NCBI RefSeq assembly: GCF_015356755.1
Contig: NZ_JADFCO010000065.1
Span: 124,001-188,000, forward strand
Length of the DNA: 64,000 nt
From: Nonlabens antarcticus
GTDB lineage: Bacteria > Bacteroidota > Bacteroidia > Flavobacteriales > Flavobacteriaceae
Direction: 5' to 3'
A program made the position numbers and the translations under genes. Below, piece by piece: positions 1-8,496 of the stretch. The stretch's first letter is position 1, and the number at the start of each line of letters is the position of its first letter. Below the pieces are notes generated by a model. It was not told the DNA's origin. It ran no database searches and worked only from the letters and a program-made list of their open reading frames with translations.

Positions 1-336
1 CTCTAATTCCTGCGGAATTTTATTAAAGTAATACTGGCAATAGACATAGGTTTCTAATATATCTGTATCGCAAATCAATAGTTTATCGGCTTGAAGACTG
101 GCTAGATTTTCTGCTTCACGCTGTCCTATAGCGATAGGAATAATATCTTGATATTCACAAATATGACCGTTGACATCAAATTTTTGTTGGAGATAATCAC
201 GAGCAAATTCGGGTACTTCTGGCACTTGATAATGCCTGGCAAGTTGATTTGCTAGGGTTGATTTACCGCTACTTTCTGGGCCATAAAGAACAATCCTTAT
301 GCCAGAGAAATCTGATTGTTCAGGTATTTTTTCCAT
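1..336 (-). CDS. NadR-like ATP-binding kinase, N-terminal part (cut by window edge)
   Basis: Reading the minus strand from ATG at 336, the frame stays open to the window edge (about 112 residues). It contains a Walker A loop, GPESSGKST, about 20 residues from the start, followed by a hydrophobic and acidic pattern typical of the AAA_28 / NadR ribosylnicotinamide kinase fold. Its first 40 bases overlap the end of pnuC, the gene for the nicotinamide riboside transporter. In Flavobacteriaceae this pair usually imports nicotinamide riboside and phosphorylates it to NMN for NAD synthesis. The kinase role is inferred from the P-loop and the neighbour. The C-terminus lies outside the window. Confidence 0.8.
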   Translation of the reverse strand, partial: MEKIPEQSDFSGIRIVLYGPESSGKSTLANQLARHYQVPEVPEFARDYLQQKFDVNGHICEYQDIIPIAIGQREAENLASLQADKLLICDTDILETYVYCQYYFNKIPQELE

Positions 337-944
337 TGTTTATATCCTACAAAGGCAATTATAGAGAGAAATATGTAAAGCACGGCAGTGAGACTAAACG
401 CATTGTACATCTGGTCAATCTTGTAAAAATAAAGTGGCACTGATATGATATTCCCTACCATCAATACCAGCCAGTGTTCCAGCTTGCGACGTGCCATAAG
501 CCACATTCCCGCAAAGAAAATCCCAGTAGTTAACATGTCAACGTAAGAAACCCAACTTTCTAATCTTTGCGTGGATTTATATAATATAAAAATAGCAACT
601 CCAGTTGCCACAGCAATTCCTGTGGCGGTTACCCATTCCTTAAAGAGTGTTATGGTAATAGGTGCTTCCGTATTATTCTTCCCGTTTTTTAACCAGTAAT
701 ACCAGCCATAAACACTCATTATAAAGTAATAACCATTGATTACCATATCACCTAAGAGATTCCACTGATACAACAAATAGACAAAAAGCAGAGTGCTTAC
801 AATTCCAAAAGGAAATACTAAAATGTTGTTGCGCAAAGAATAAAGGACACTAATTACAGACATCACTATAGCGGTAACTTCTAGAAGAACTTGGGTTGTA
901 GAGTACTCGCTATACTGACCAAAAATAAAGTCCATCCACTCCAT
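297..944 (-). CDS. pnuC: Nicotinamide riboside transporter PnuC
   Basis: The 215-residue protein is almost wholly hydrophobic, with about seven membrane segments, and carries the PnuC signature around residues 78-88 (SVYGWYYWLKNG). PnuC proteins are facilitators that take up nicotinamide riboside across the inner membrane; trapping depends on phosphorylation by a NadR-type kinase. That kinase gene begins inside the last 40 bases of pnuC, so the two are probably translationally coupled. The ATG follows the stop codon of the upstream thiamine-binding-type gene with no spacer. Length is normal for the family. Confidence 0.93.
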   Translation of the reverse strand: MEWMDFIFGQYSEYSTTQVLLEVTAIVMSVISVLYSLRNNILVFPFGIVSTLLFVYLLYQWNLLGDMVINGYYFIMSVYGWYYWLKNGKNNTEAPITITLFKEWVTATGIAVATGVAIFILYKSTQRLESWVSYVDMLTTGIFFAGMWLMARRKLEHWLVLMVGNIISVPLYFYKIDQMYNAFSLTAVLYIFLSIIAFVGYKQWKKYLNNQISLA

Positions 945-1205
945 CTAGAAATGTGGTTTATAGTCGGCACGATTTGATTTGACAAGTTTCATATAGATGA
1001 GAACCGCATCTTGTTCTGACAAACTTTCTTCTATTGCATCAACTAAAAACGGCATCAAAGATGAATATGGACCATAAATCTGGGTAGAAAGAGGGTTTTC
1101 CATCACTTTAAAGGATGAAGCTCTTAGCACTTTTATAAAATTAATAATGTGCTGTTCAAAATCATCTTGCAACGGCGACATGGTTAATTCAATAGATACT
1201 TCCAT
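945..1205 (-). CDS. Thiamine-binding-type protein (MTH1187/YkoF-like family)
   Basis: This 86-residue soluble protein matches the small ferredoxin-like thiamine-binding family (DUF77/COG0011): an N-terminal strand (VSIELTMSPL), a central helix, a YGPYSSLM segment and the C-terminal motif KSNRADYKPHF. Such proteins bind thiamine or related pyrimidines, often beside vitamin transporters. Here it directly precedes pnuC, stop codon abutting start codon. Binding to thiamine is family knowledge; in this operon a nicotinamide-related ligand is possible. No signal peptide or membrane segment is seen. Confidence 0.72.
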   Translation of the reverse strand: MEVSIELTMSPLQDDFEQHIINFIKVLRASSFKVMENPLSTQIYGPYSSLMPFLVDAIEESLSEQDAVLIYMKLVKSNRADYKPHF

Positions 1206-1228
1206 AATATGGTTCTTTGTTTACAAAA

Positions 1229-1957
1229 CTAACCTATCCAACTCAGATTTTGCTCAATTGCAGTTCCTACAACGACCATTTTGACACCCGCATTAAACCG
1301 CTCTTCTATTTCTTTGAGCTCACACAAACCGCCTCCAACGATGACGGGAACGTTAGTCGCTGCGACAACTTTTGAAATAATGTCAACTTTTACCGCTGTG
1401 CGTGCACCGCTTCCAGCTTCCAGATAGATCAATTTATTGCCCATAAGATGACCGGCTATTGCAGTATCGATAATGTGTTCTTCTTCATTTTGCGCGATGG
1501 GTTTCGTCTCAGAGACTCTAGCAACTGCAGTTTCCACCCCTCCATCCACCAGAATATATGCGGTAGGAATTATTTCAAGTTTTGATTCCCGCAACTTTTC
1601 TGCAGCCTTCACTTGCTCGCCTATCAAATACTGGGGATTGCGCCCAGAAATAAGGTTCAGAAACAGTAAGCCATCAGCGTTTTCTGAAATTTGATAATGT
1701 GATCCTGGAAATAACAGCAATTCTAGTTGCGTTGTTTTACGAAAAGCTTCTAGCCACTTATCCAGATTGATACTTTCCATCGTGCTACCGCCTATCAAAA
1801 ATATAATATGGTCTAACTGAAGTTTCCTTTTGAGTTCTGACGTTGTGGTTGACATAGCTTTCGCGAAAGCGGAAAAGTCTTCCATACATAACTTTTCAGG
1901 ATCTACAAGGATGCCCAGAGTCCGGTTGCAATTGCGCAGACGTTGTAAAATTGACAT
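1229..1957 (-). CDS. Geranylgeranylglyceryl/heptaprenylglyceryl phosphate synthase family (PcrB-like)
   Basis: A TIM-barrel prenyltransferase of about 242 residues. Visible motifs are the N-terminal ILVDPEKL, central GSHYQISENADG and YLEAGSGA, and C-terminal VIVGGGLC. The family joins a polyprenyl diphosphate to glycerol-1-phosphate, forming an ether lipid precursor; bacterial members are known but the native product in Bacteroidota is less clear. The ATG at 1957 is preferred over the TTG one codon upstream; it overlaps the TGA of the PPTase gene (TGATG), implying coupling. A palindrome copy at 1857-1870 encodes AFAKA in a helix near residue 30. Confidence 0.87.
   Translation of the reverse strand: MSILQRLRNCNRTLGILVDPEKLCMEDFSAFAKAMSTTTSELKRKLQLDHIIFLIGGSTMESINLDKWLEAFRKTTQLELLLFPGSHYQISENADGLLFLNLISGRNPQYLIGEQVKAAEKLRESKLEIIPTAYILVDGGVETAVARVSETKPIAQNEEEHIIDTAIAGHLMGNKLIYLEAGSGARTAVKVDIISKVVAATNVPVIVGGGLCELKEIEERFNAGVKMVVVGTAIEQNLSWIG
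1857..1870. repeat. Palindrome copy 1 (14-mer core)
   Basis: Exact GCTTTCGCGAAAGC inside the PcrB-like gene, read as AFAKA. The base to the left breaks the 16-mer symmetry. Confidence 0.95.
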
Positions 1958-2586
1958 CAAGTAGCAGGTAAAATGTAAACAAGTGTTGATTCCAGAATTT
2001 CCTCAAAACAGGTATCAAATGATAACTGAATGTCCCCAAAATCGATTCTGGAAATAGTGTGTTTATCTTCCATTTTAAAAGGCTCGACTTTACAATGATC
2101 GTAAAAACCAAGTCCCTTCTGACCAAGACATTTATACATGGATTCTTTAGCACCCCAAATAACAGTTAGCGGTGATATTTTTTCCACTTGTTGGTCCATA
2201 AAATCACGCTCATAATTGACAAATTTTACGGCAATGCGCTCAATTTTGTTACGGCGCTTTTCTATGTCAATGCCAGTGGAAACGTCGCTTATTATTATAG
2301 CGGTAAGTTCGTAGCTGTGCGTTATAGAAATATATTTATCATCCATCAAATGTGGTTTGCCCAGATCATCATAATAAAGATCATTGTCGTTGTAACCCGC
2401 GTGTAACAATAAGTGTCTAATGCTCAAAAACCCACGGCGGTGCATTTCTGAACTCATGGTAATCAACCGATTAACAGAGTTTTCAGAAAGATCAATTCCC
2501 GATCTCAACCACGCTTCTGATTCCGTTACATTCCAGACGTAAACAGTTGTGTTGCTGTGATTTGTTATGGTTTTGATAACAGGCAT
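1957..2586 (-). CDS. 4'-phosphopantetheinyl transferase superfamily protein
   Basis: The 209-residue protein has the two signatures of Sfp-type transferases: GIDIEKRR near residues 105-112 (magnesium-binding aspartate) and WGAKESMYK near 144-152 (catalytic Glu and Lys). These enzymes move phosphopantetheine from CoA to a conserved serine on an acyl or peptidyl carrier protein. No carrier protein gene is adjacent, so the substrate (fatty-acid ACP or a secondary-metabolite carrier) is unknown. It is the first gene of the minus-strand run ending in the NadR-like kinase and diverges from ahcY. Confidence 0.88.
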   Translation of the reverse strand: MPVIKTITNHSNTTVYVWNVTESEAWLRSGIDLSENSVNRLITMSSEMHRRGFLSIRHLLLHAGYNDNDLYYDDLGKPHLMDDKYISITHSYELTAIIISDVSTGIDIEKRRNKIERIAVKFVNYERDFMDQQVEKISPLTVIWGAKESMYKCLGQKGLGFYDHCKVEPFKMEDKHTISRIDFGDIQLSFDTCFEEILESTLVYILPAT

Positions 2587-2700
2587 AAGAAATGGCTTAA
2601 TTTTCGTAAATTTGCCGTCGCAATTTAAGAATAATAAAAAGCTTTTAAAGTGTTGATTTCTAATGCCATCAACGACCTAAGCATCAATTAAACTATAAAA

Positions 2701-4017
2701 ATGAGTACAAAAACAATTCCTTATACACCTTACAAGGTAAAAGATATTTCTCTAGCGGACTATGGCCGTCTAGAAATTGAGCTTGCAGAAGCTGAAATGC
2801 CAGGATTAATGGCGCTACGTGAAGAATATGGTGAGTCAAAGCCTTTGAAAGGTGCACGCATCGCGGGATGTTTACACATGACGATCCAGACTGCCGTTCT
2901 TATTGAGACTCTTGTCGCATTAGGAGCAGATGTAACCTGGTCTTCTTGTAATATCTTTTCTACTCAAGATCACGCTGCTGCTGCTATTGCTGCTGCCGGG
3001 ATTCCAGTATATGCCTGGAAGGGGATGAATGAGGAAGAATTCAACTGGTGTATAGAGCAGACTCTTTTCTTCGGCGAGGATCGCAAGCCGTTGAACATGA
3101 TTCTTGATGATGGTGGCGATTTGACTAATATGGTTTTTGATGAGTTTCCAGAACTAGCCAAAGGTATTAACGGTCTTTCTGAAGAAACTACTACAGGAGT
3201 TCACAGATTGTACGAGCGCATGAAGAATGGAACATTAGTAATGCCAGCAATCAATGTTAACGATTCTGTTACTAAATCTAAATTTGATAACAAATACGGT
3301 TGTCGTGAGAGTGCCGTTGATGCGGTACGTCGTGCAACAGACACCATGCTAGCTGGTAAACGCGTTGTCGTTTGTGGTTATGGAGATGTAGGAAAAGGAA
3401 CTGCCGCTTCATTTAAAGGTGCTGGATCTATTGTTACTGTTACAGAGATCGACCCTATATGTGCATTACAAGCTGTTATGGATGGTTTTGAGGTGAAGCA
3501 ACTAGAAAATGTGGTAGGTAATGCAGATATTGTAATTACAACCACTGGAAATAAAGATATCATTCGCGGCGAGCATTTTGAAGCGATGCGTGATAAAGTG
3601 ATTGTTTGTAACATAGGCCACTTTGACAACGAGATTGACGTTTCATTCTTGAATACAAAACACGGTGATACTAAAGTTGAGATCAAGCCACAAGTTGATA
3701 AGTACACGATTAACGGTAAGGATATTATACTTCTTGCAGAGGGTAGGTTAGTAAACTTAGGATGTGCTACAGGACACCCTAGTTTTGTAATGAGTAACTC
3801 ATTTACAAATCAAACGCTAGCTCAAATCGAGTTGTGGACAAACCGCGACGCTTATGAGAATGAGGTATATATGTTACCTAAGCATCTGGACGAAAAAGTG
3901 GCTCAATTGCACCTTTCTAGAATGGGAGCTGAATTAACTGTATTGAAAAAAGATCAGGCAGATTACATAGGTGTAGAAGTTACTGGTCCATTCAAGCCGG
4001 AATATTACAGATATTAG
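2701..4017 (+). CDS. ahcY: Adenosylhomocysteinase
   Basis: The 438-residue protein shows the full SAH hydrolase layout: substrate domain with [16 protein letters not shown] near residue 57, the NAD-binding loop [10 protein letters not shown] near 225, and the C-terminal clamp ending KPEYYRY. It splits S-adenosylhomocysteine to adenosine and homocysteine, relieving inhibition of methyltransferases. The gene stands alone on the plus strand. No SAH riboswitch was recognised in the 114-nt leader. Length and motifs are normal for the bacterial enzyme. Confidence 0.98.
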   Translation: MSTKTIPYTPYKVKDISLADYGRLEIELAEAEMPGLMALREEYGESKPLKGARIAGCLHMTIQTAVLIETLVALGADVTWSSCNIFSTQDHAAAAIAAAGIPVYAWKGMNEEEFNWCIEQTLFFGEDRKPLNMILDDGGDLTNMVFDEFPELAKGINGLSEETTTGVHRLYERMKNGTLVMPAINVNDSVTKSKFDNKYGCRESAVDAVRRATDTMLAGKRVVVCGYGDVGKGTAASFKGAGSIVTVTEIDPICALQAVMDGFEVKQLENVVGNADIVITTTGNKDIIRGEHFEAMRDKVIVCNIGHFDNEIDVSFLNTKHGDTKVEIKPQVDKYTINGKDIILLAEGRLVNLGCATGHPSFVMSNSFTNQTLAQIELWTNRDAYENEVYMLPKHLDEKVAQLHLSRMGAELTVLKKDQADYIGVEVTGPFKPEYYRY

Positions 4018-4063
4018 GAATTTTATCATATATTCCCCAATTAGATAAAAATTTTGCAGTTTC

Positions 4064-4077
4064 GCTTTCGCGAAAGC
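4064..4077. repeat. Palindrome copy 2 (intergenic)
   Basis: Exact GCTTTCGCGAAAGC between ahcY and the 71-residue gene, 46 nt after the ahcY stop codon. Confidence 0.95.
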
Positions 4078-4093
4078 TTAATACATACAATTA

Positions 4094-4309
4094 ATGGAAA
4101 TTAAAGAACAAGCACAAGAATTCATAGGAATGTCTATGAGCAACATGTCTACAAGTGATCGTGTACATGCTTCAAGAAAAGGTAAAGAAATCGTACTTGC
4201 TTTAAATGAGATATTTAAGGAAACCAAGAACGATGACATCATGGATCTCATGAAAGAGGTAACCATAAAGAAACAGAAGATAGAAAAGCGTCTCAAGGGA
4301 CGACCATAA
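4094..4309 (+). CDS. Conserved-looking small protein of unknown function
   Basis: A 71-residue soluble protein starting at ATG 4094. It is predicted helical and highly charged, with a basic C-terminus (KKQKIEKRLKGRP). No catalytic motif or known domain was recognised. A strong terminator hairpin follows the stop codon by only a few bases, which supports it as a real, independently ended gene. It lies just after a palindrome copy and may be co-transcribed with ahcY. Confidence 0.65.
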   Translation: MEIKEQAQEFIGMSMSNMSTSDRVHASRKGKEIVLALNEIFKETKNDDIMDLMKEVTIKKQKIEKRLKGRP

Positions 4310-4316
4310 TATTAGA

Positions 4317-4345
4317 AAAGCCTCAAATGATTTGAGGCTTTTTTT
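4317..4345 (+). terminator. Intrinsic terminator
   Basis: Perfect 11-bp stem (4317-4327 with 4331-4341), 3-nt loop TGA, then a T-run to 4345. It ends the 71-residue gene. Confidence 0.92.
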
Positions 4346-4421
4346 ATGTCGTATTGCGAGATAAATTCTAAATTGGCTGTTTCGACTATTTCATTGGTCA
4401 AGCCTCAAAACACCACTAACA

Positions 4422-5288
4422 ATGAGTTCTTCTAGTACCGCTATTAAAGCCACCTACTTTAGCATTGCTGGCAATACGGCCTTGGCAATAATTAAAGGAT
4501 TTGCAGGTGTCTTTGGGAATTCCTATGCGTTGATTGCAGATGCCATTGAATCCACAACAGATATTTGTTCCTCGTTACTGGTTTTATTTGGCCTTAAATA
4601 TGCAAAACGCCCTGCAGATGACAATCATCCTTATGGCCACGGTAAGATTGAGCCCTTAATCACTTTTGTAGTGGTCGCTTTTCTAGTGATCTCTGCCGCA
4701 ATTATTGCTTATGAAAGCATACAAAATATACAGACCCCTCATAAAGTTCCGGAGTCCTGGACGCTATTTGTTTTAGGTGGGATCATTCTGTGGAAGGAAA
4801 TCTCATATCGCATTATTATAAAGAAAAGTATAGAAACAAATAGCACTTCCTTAAAAGCAGATGCATGGCACCATAGAAGTGATGCGATAACCTCTATCAT
4901 GGCGTTTATAGGGATATCCATAGCGCTATTCTTTGGAAAGGGCTGGGAAACGGCAGATGATTGGGCAGCCTTGCTAGCATCGGGATTTATTTTATATAAT
5001 AGCTATTTGATTTTTAGACCAGCATTAGGAGAAATAATGGATGAGCATCTTTACGATGATCTCATGGAAAAAATACGCGACAAATCAACGGATGTAGAAG
5101 GAGTTATTGAAACGGAAAAATGTTTGATCCGCAAGACAGGAATGGAATATTATGTAGATCTGCATGTTATAGTAGATGGAGATATTACCGTACGTAAAGG
5201 TCATGACATTGCTCACGATCTGAAAGATTACCTCCAGTCAGAGATAAAAAATATAGGAGATGTTCTCATTCACATTGAACCTAAATAA
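4422..5288 (+). CDS. Cation diffusion facilitator family transporter
   Basis: A 288-residue CDF transporter. The first metal site is visible as DAIESTTD in an early helix and the HPYGHGKIEPL loop; the second as HHRSDA in TM5. The C-terminal ~80 residues form the cytoplasmic ferredoxin-like domain. CDF proteins export Zn, Fe, Co or Mn in exchange for protons at the inner membrane; the metal cannot be fixed from these motifs. It is transcribed alone, with a terminator before it. Confidence 0.92.
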   Translation: MSSSSTAIKATYFSIAGNTALAIIKGFAGVFGNSYALIADAIESTTDICSSLLVLFGLKYAKRPADDNHPYGHGKIEPLITFVVVAFLVISAAIIAYESIQNIQTPHKVPESWTLFVLGGIILWKEISYRIIIKKSIETNSTSLKADAWHHRSDAITSIMAFIGISIALFFGKGWETADDWAALLASGFILYNSYLIFRPALGEIMDEHLYDDLMEKIRDKSTDVEGVIETEKCLIRKTGMEYYVDLHVIVDGDITVRKGHDIAHDLKDYLQSEIKNIGDVLIHIEPK

Positions 5289-5589
5289 TTTCAGTCTAGT
5301 AGTTAGACAATTAGTTTCGTAGCGTGAAAACCACAATTTTTCTGATCCCATAGTCAATATTTCCTTCTTCTTGAAAAACTACACTTACCCTTAAGTGGTG
5401 AAAGATGTAGCGAAAACTGACGAGTATTACAGAAGAAGTGAATTAATGCAGTGTGTTTTATAACATTGAATGTTGCTAAACACTTTCAGGCATAAAGAAA
5501 TTATTATGCTTAAATTTATATAATTATGACGCTTTCGTAAACATCCGTTTCTGACAATAAGTAGCCGTGAAAATTAAACCAGTAAAATC
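5289..5589. other. Intergenic region, AT-rich, no gene seen
   Basis: No credible open frame. It has a small hairpin at 5382-5397 (CACTTA/TAAGTG with 4-nt loop) and a half-site of the dispersed palindrome near 5530 (CGCTTTCG followed by non-matching bases). No promoter consensus was clear. Confidence 0.5.
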
Positions 5590-5790
5590 ATGATAAAAAT
5601 TATAACGATATCGGTTTTAGTGTTTTTTACTTTATTGATAGCATTCATCTCAGTCAAGCGTTACAAAAATGAGAATAACGAGAAAATGTGGAGTTTGATG
5701 GGATTGAGCGTTGGTTTTTGGAATGGTGTTGTAATAATGGGCATGGGGATTACGATTGTAACCCTGTTAGCATTTAAGGGCTTGTTTTAA
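5590..5790 (+). CDS. Small two-TM membrane protein, unknown
   Basis: A 66-residue protein with two hydrophobic helices (about residues 3-22 and 42-63) joined by a basic, polar loop containing KRYKNENNEK. No family is recognised. It starts with ATG and sits alone in a low-gene-density stretch between the cation transporter and the 118-residue lipoprotein. The hydrophobic/polar pattern suggests a real small inner-membrane protein, though homologues would be needed to be sure. Confidence 0.5.
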   Translation: MIKIITISVLVFFTLLIAFISVKRYKNENNEKMWSLMGLSVGFWNGVVIMGMGITIVTLLAFKGLF

Positions 5791-6058
5791 TAAACCTGAG
5801 TTGTATATTTCCAAGTGGAAGGTTCAAATAAGAGAAGCCTAGTTACAATCTATATGACTCATGGGCATTAATGAGTTGACTCAATTAATACAGCCTATCA
5901 GTTTAACGATTGAAACTTTGAAGAATTCATACTTATACCTGCAGGATATGATACCCTTAAAGCATCTTAAAGTCGCTTAAATATTATCAATACGAACCAT
6001 GTTTTGTTTTCTACATAACTCAAACAACAATAACACTCAGTAAAATAAACACTAATTT

Positions 6059-6415
6059 ATGAAAGCCTTTATTCTTCTTCTATTCTCCATTATACTTCTT
6101 TCCTCTTGCAACAGCGATTTCCAACGCCAGCAAATAGAAACAGAAAACTTGAGCGGCTTTATAGAGGCCGGGAACTCTTTAGGCGTCTACGGCAATGCTG
6201 GGTTAAAGATTTCTCCAGACTCTATACAAATGACCAACTGGCCAGTCACAAGACTTACAGAATCACTTAAAAATGTGATGGACACGGCTATCGTGAGCGA
6301 AGGTGGTGCAACAGATGTTTATACTATTCAAATAGCAAATAAAGGCCAACTGGAACAGCGGGTATTTGTGGATTCTCTAATTGCCTTGTTTGCAGAAAAA
6401 GGATTAATTAACTAA
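6059..6415 (+). CDS. Small predicted lipoprotein, unknown
   Basis: A 118-residue protein with a lipoprotein signal peptide (MKAFILLLFSIILLSSC; lipobox LSSC). The mature part is polar, with no recognised domain. The next gene starts 7 nt after the stop codon, so the two are probably one transcript. Export and lipidation are inferred from the signal; function is unknown. Confidence 0.7.
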   Translation: MKAFILLLFSIILLSSCNSDFQRQQIETENLSGFIEAGNSLGVYGNAGLKISPDSIQMTNWPVTRLTESLKNVMDTAIVSEGGATDVYTIQIANKGQLEQRVFVDSLIALFAEKGLIN

Positions 6416-6422
6416 CGCAAGA

Positions 6423-6791
6423 ATGGAAACAATTAAACCTAAAGGAATCCGTCCTTTTATAGGCTGTGCAGATTTTGAAGAAGCTAAAGGGTTTTACCGG
6501 CAATTAGGTTTTGTAGAAAACTGGTCAGGTAGTGATATGTCCTATTTTGACCTGAAAGGCTTTGGGTTTTATCTTCAGGATGCTTATGTGCAGGAATGGG
6601 TAGAAAATATGATGCTATTTTTAGAAGTTGACAATCTAGAAACCACATTAGAACACTTCAAGTCATTGAATTTAAAGACAAATTTTCCTAAAGTAAGAAT
6701 ATCAGAGATCATCCACAATGATTGGGGCAGTGAGTTCTACTTACATGATCCATCTGGAATCCTGTGGCATATAGGCCAGTTCAATTCATAG
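6423..6791 (+). CDS. VOC superfamily (glyoxalase/bleomycin-resistance-like) protein
   Basis: The 122-residue protein has the paired beta-alpha-beta-beta-beta units of the vicinal oxygen chelate fold: it begins IRPFIGCADFEEAKGFYRQLGF and ends YLHDPSGILWHIGQF. Members include glyoxalase I, bleomycin-binding proteins and ring-cleaving dioxygenases. It resembles the bleomycin-resistance/DUF subgroup, where metal ligands are often missing. Substrate unknown. It follows the 118-residue lipoprotein gene by 7 nt. Confidence 0.82.
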   Translation: METIKPKGIRPFIGCADFEEAKGFYRQLGFVENWSGSDMSYFDLKGFGFYLQDAYVQEWVENMMLFLEVDNLETTLEHFKSLNLKTNFPKVRISEIIHNDWGSEFYLHDPSGILWHIGQFNS

Positions 6792-6811
6792 TCTGGCCCT
6801 TCTGAAATAAA

Positions 6812-6845
6812 AAAATCCCGACCAGTTAAACCTGATCGGGATTTT
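6812..6845. terminator. Bidirectional terminator between VOC gene and rpmA
   Basis: About 14-bp stem (one G-U/A-C position) around AAAATCCCGA...TCGGGATTTT, 6-nt loop, flanked by A- and T-runs. It lies between two convergent genes and could serve both. Confidence 0.85.
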
Positions 6846-6864
6846 GTTTGAAAGGTAACTGGGC

Positions 6865-7128
6865 TTACGCCTGCGCTACAGGAACAATAGACACATAAGA
6901 TCTGTTGTTTCTTTTCTTAGTAAACTTTACTTCTCCATCTACATAAGCATGTAAAGTATAGTCTTTACCAGCATATACGTTTTCACCTGGATGGTGTTCC
7001 ATACCGCGCTGACGAATGATGATGTTACCAGCAATTGCTGCTTGACCACCAAAAATCTTAACACCTAAGCGTTTGGATGCCGATTCTCTTCCGTTTTTCG
7101 AACTACCTACTCCTTTTTTGTGAGCCAT
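6865..7128 (-). CDS. rpmA: 50S ribosomal protein L27
   Basis: An 87-residue bL27 with the conserved N-terminus [16 protein letters not shown] and the IIIRQRG core. bL27 reaches the peptidyl transferase centre of the large subunit. The N-terminus begins directly with MAHKK, so no cleaved extension like that of Firmicutes is present. It is co-transcribed after rplU (46-nt gap) from the promoter at 7963-7992. Confidence 0.98.
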   Translation of the reverse strand: MAHKKGVGSSKNGRESASKRLGVKIFGGQAAIAGNIIIRQRGMEHHPGENVYAGKDYTLHAYVDGEVKFTKKRNNRSYVSIVPVAQA

Positions 7129-7174
7129 GATAATTTATTTAAATGTCCCTTAATAATTTGGGAACGGTTATACT

Positions 7175-7930
7175 TTATTTTTTCTTAAGCAATGCTTTAG
7201 CTTGCTTTACCCACTCTTCAGATTCAATCTTCTCACGGGTAATACCATCTATCGCACTCAATTCTTCACGATCTGCAGCTTTAAGTTTGCTGATCTGCTC
7301 ATAAGTATAAATACCTACCTCGTTTAAGCGAGTTTCATAAGCTGGACCGATACCATTAATCAACTTAAGGTCTTCAGCCTCTGCTTTTGTAGCAGTTCCT
7401 ATACTATGAAGAACTTTATCGATATTGATTTCAATGTCATGAGCTTCGGCGCTGTGCTCTGCACGTGTCACCATATTCTCACTTACCTCAGCTTCTTTTT
7501 TAGCTACTTTACCTTTAGGAGCATCTTTTGCTTTTACAGGAGTTGCTTTTTTGTCAGCAGCTTTTTCAGTTTTCGCTTTCGCGGAAGCGGAATCAGAAGA
7601 ATCTTTCTTCTTGCTACCATCTAAAGATATGCTTGAAATCTGGATCTGAGACAAATACTGTCTGTGACCGTTTTTCTTGCGGTATCCTTTTCTACGTTTT
7701 TTCTTAAAAACGATTACTTTGTCACCTTTAAGATGACCCAGAACTTTTGCTTCTGCAAATGCTCCTACTATAGCTGGGGCGCCGAGTGTGATGTTGTCGC
7801 CGTCACCTACAAGAAGTACTTTATCGATGGAAACTGTGTCTCCTTCTTCTCCTTGCAAACGATGTACGAACAACTTCTGATCTTTCTCGATCTTGAATTG
7901 TTGCCCTGCTATCTCTACGATTGCGTACAT
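7175..7930 (-). CDS. rplU: 50S ribosomal protein L21 with long C-terminal helix-hairpin-helix extension
   Basis: Residues 1-103 are canonical bL21 (MYAIVEIAGQQFKIE... KKRRKGYRKKNGHRQ), which binds 23S rRNA. A lysine/alanine-rich linker (about 104-165) and a helix-hairpin-helix-like domain (about 185-251, with LKLINGIGPAYETRL) follow, giving 251 residues against the usual ~103. Extended L21 is known in flavobacteria; the extra domain's job is unknown, nucleic-acid or protein contact being plausible. A palindrome variant lies in the linker (SASAKA). It leads the rplU-rpmA operon. Confidence 0.95.
   Translation of the reverse strand: MYAIVEIAGQQFKIEKDQKLFVHRLQGEEGDTVSIDKVLLVGDGDNITLGAPAIVGAFAEAKVLGHLKGDKVIVFKKKRRKGYRKKNGHRQYLSQIQISSISLDGSKKKDSSDSASAKAKTEKAADKKATPVKAKDAPKGKVAKKEAEVSENMVTRAEHSAEAHDIEINIDKVLHSIGTATKAEAEDLKLINGIGPAYETRLNEVGIYTYEQISKLKAADREELSAIDGITREKIESEEWVKQAKALLKKK
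7574..7589. repeat. Palindrome copy 3 (one-base variant)
   Basis: CGCTTTCGCGGAAGCG in the L21 linker, one mismatch to the consensus; read on the minus strand as ASAKA. Confidence 0.85.
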
Positions 7931-7962
7931 AATGATTAATTAATGTGATTAATTTCGGGCTG

Positions 7963-7992
7963 CAAATATACTCCTATTGCTTAAATAACCAA
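7963..7992 (-). promoter_or_regulatory. Bacteroidota-type promoter of rplU-rpmA
   Basis: On the minus strand TTG (7992-7990), exactly 19 nt, then TATATTTG (7970-7963). This matches the Bacteroidota -33/-7 consensus TTG-N19-TAnnTTTG. The expected start gives a leader of roughly 27 nt before ATG 7930. Confidence 0.85.
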
Positions 7993-8022
7993 AGTTATAA
8001 ACAATTAATAAACGTTTGAGAG

Positions 8023-8496
8023 CTAGTGTTTATCGTTCATAGGTTTTTGCTTCTTACGCACCTTCTTTGTATTCCATGACGGCATATAAATAGGCATGAT
8101 GATCAAAGCACTAACTATGGAAGTAGCAACACCGGACAAGAAAACGAAAACGATAATGGCAAAATCAATACCGCTACCTGCAATGGTAATTTGCTCTTTT
8201 AAACTTTCAGCCAGTTCTGGTCTGATCTGAATTAAATATAACGCCATGAATATTGTGAATATCGTCGTTCCTATCAAGCCTGAAAGAAAACCTGCCGTAA
8301 AACCATTCATATATTCAAAATGCTCTTTATCTAACCTGTAGATATCCCGTACGGCTAAGATGATCCCACCTCCAGTAAGTATGGCATTAAAAAAGGATAA
8401 AAAGACAACATCAGCATATCCCAAAAGATCAATGATCAAGAAATAACAGATTAATGAGGCTGCAATGTAAATTCCGTACTTGAAATAATTATTCAT
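8023..8496 (-). CDS. DUF4199 family membrane protein (copy A)
   Basis: A 157-residue protein with four membrane helices, typical of DUF4199, a family of unknown function common in Bacteroidota. It is a close paralogue of the protein at 9136-9615: both share LSFFNA, RDIYR/RDSYQ, the central GFLAGI-like helix and a C-terminus RK(K/E)Q(K/D)PMND. The two genes point the same way but are 640 nt apart. The charged, conserved tail suggests a cytoplasmic contact. Confidence 0.82.
   Translation of the reverse strand: MNNYFKYGIYIAASLICYFLIIDLLGYADVVFLSFFNAILTGGGIILAVRDIYRLDKEHFEYMNGFTAGFLSGLIGTTIFTIFMALYLIQIRPELAESLKEQITIAGSGIDFAIIVFVFLSGVATSIVSALIIMPIYMPSWNTKKVRKKQKPMNDKH

Noticed and set aside
2587-2700. 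Possible SAH riboswitch before ahcY
   Set aside because: No recognisable aptamer; only a TAAATTTG box without a spaced TTG.
5530-5541. CGCTTTCG half-site of the palindrome
   Set aside because: Only one half matches; not counted as a copy.
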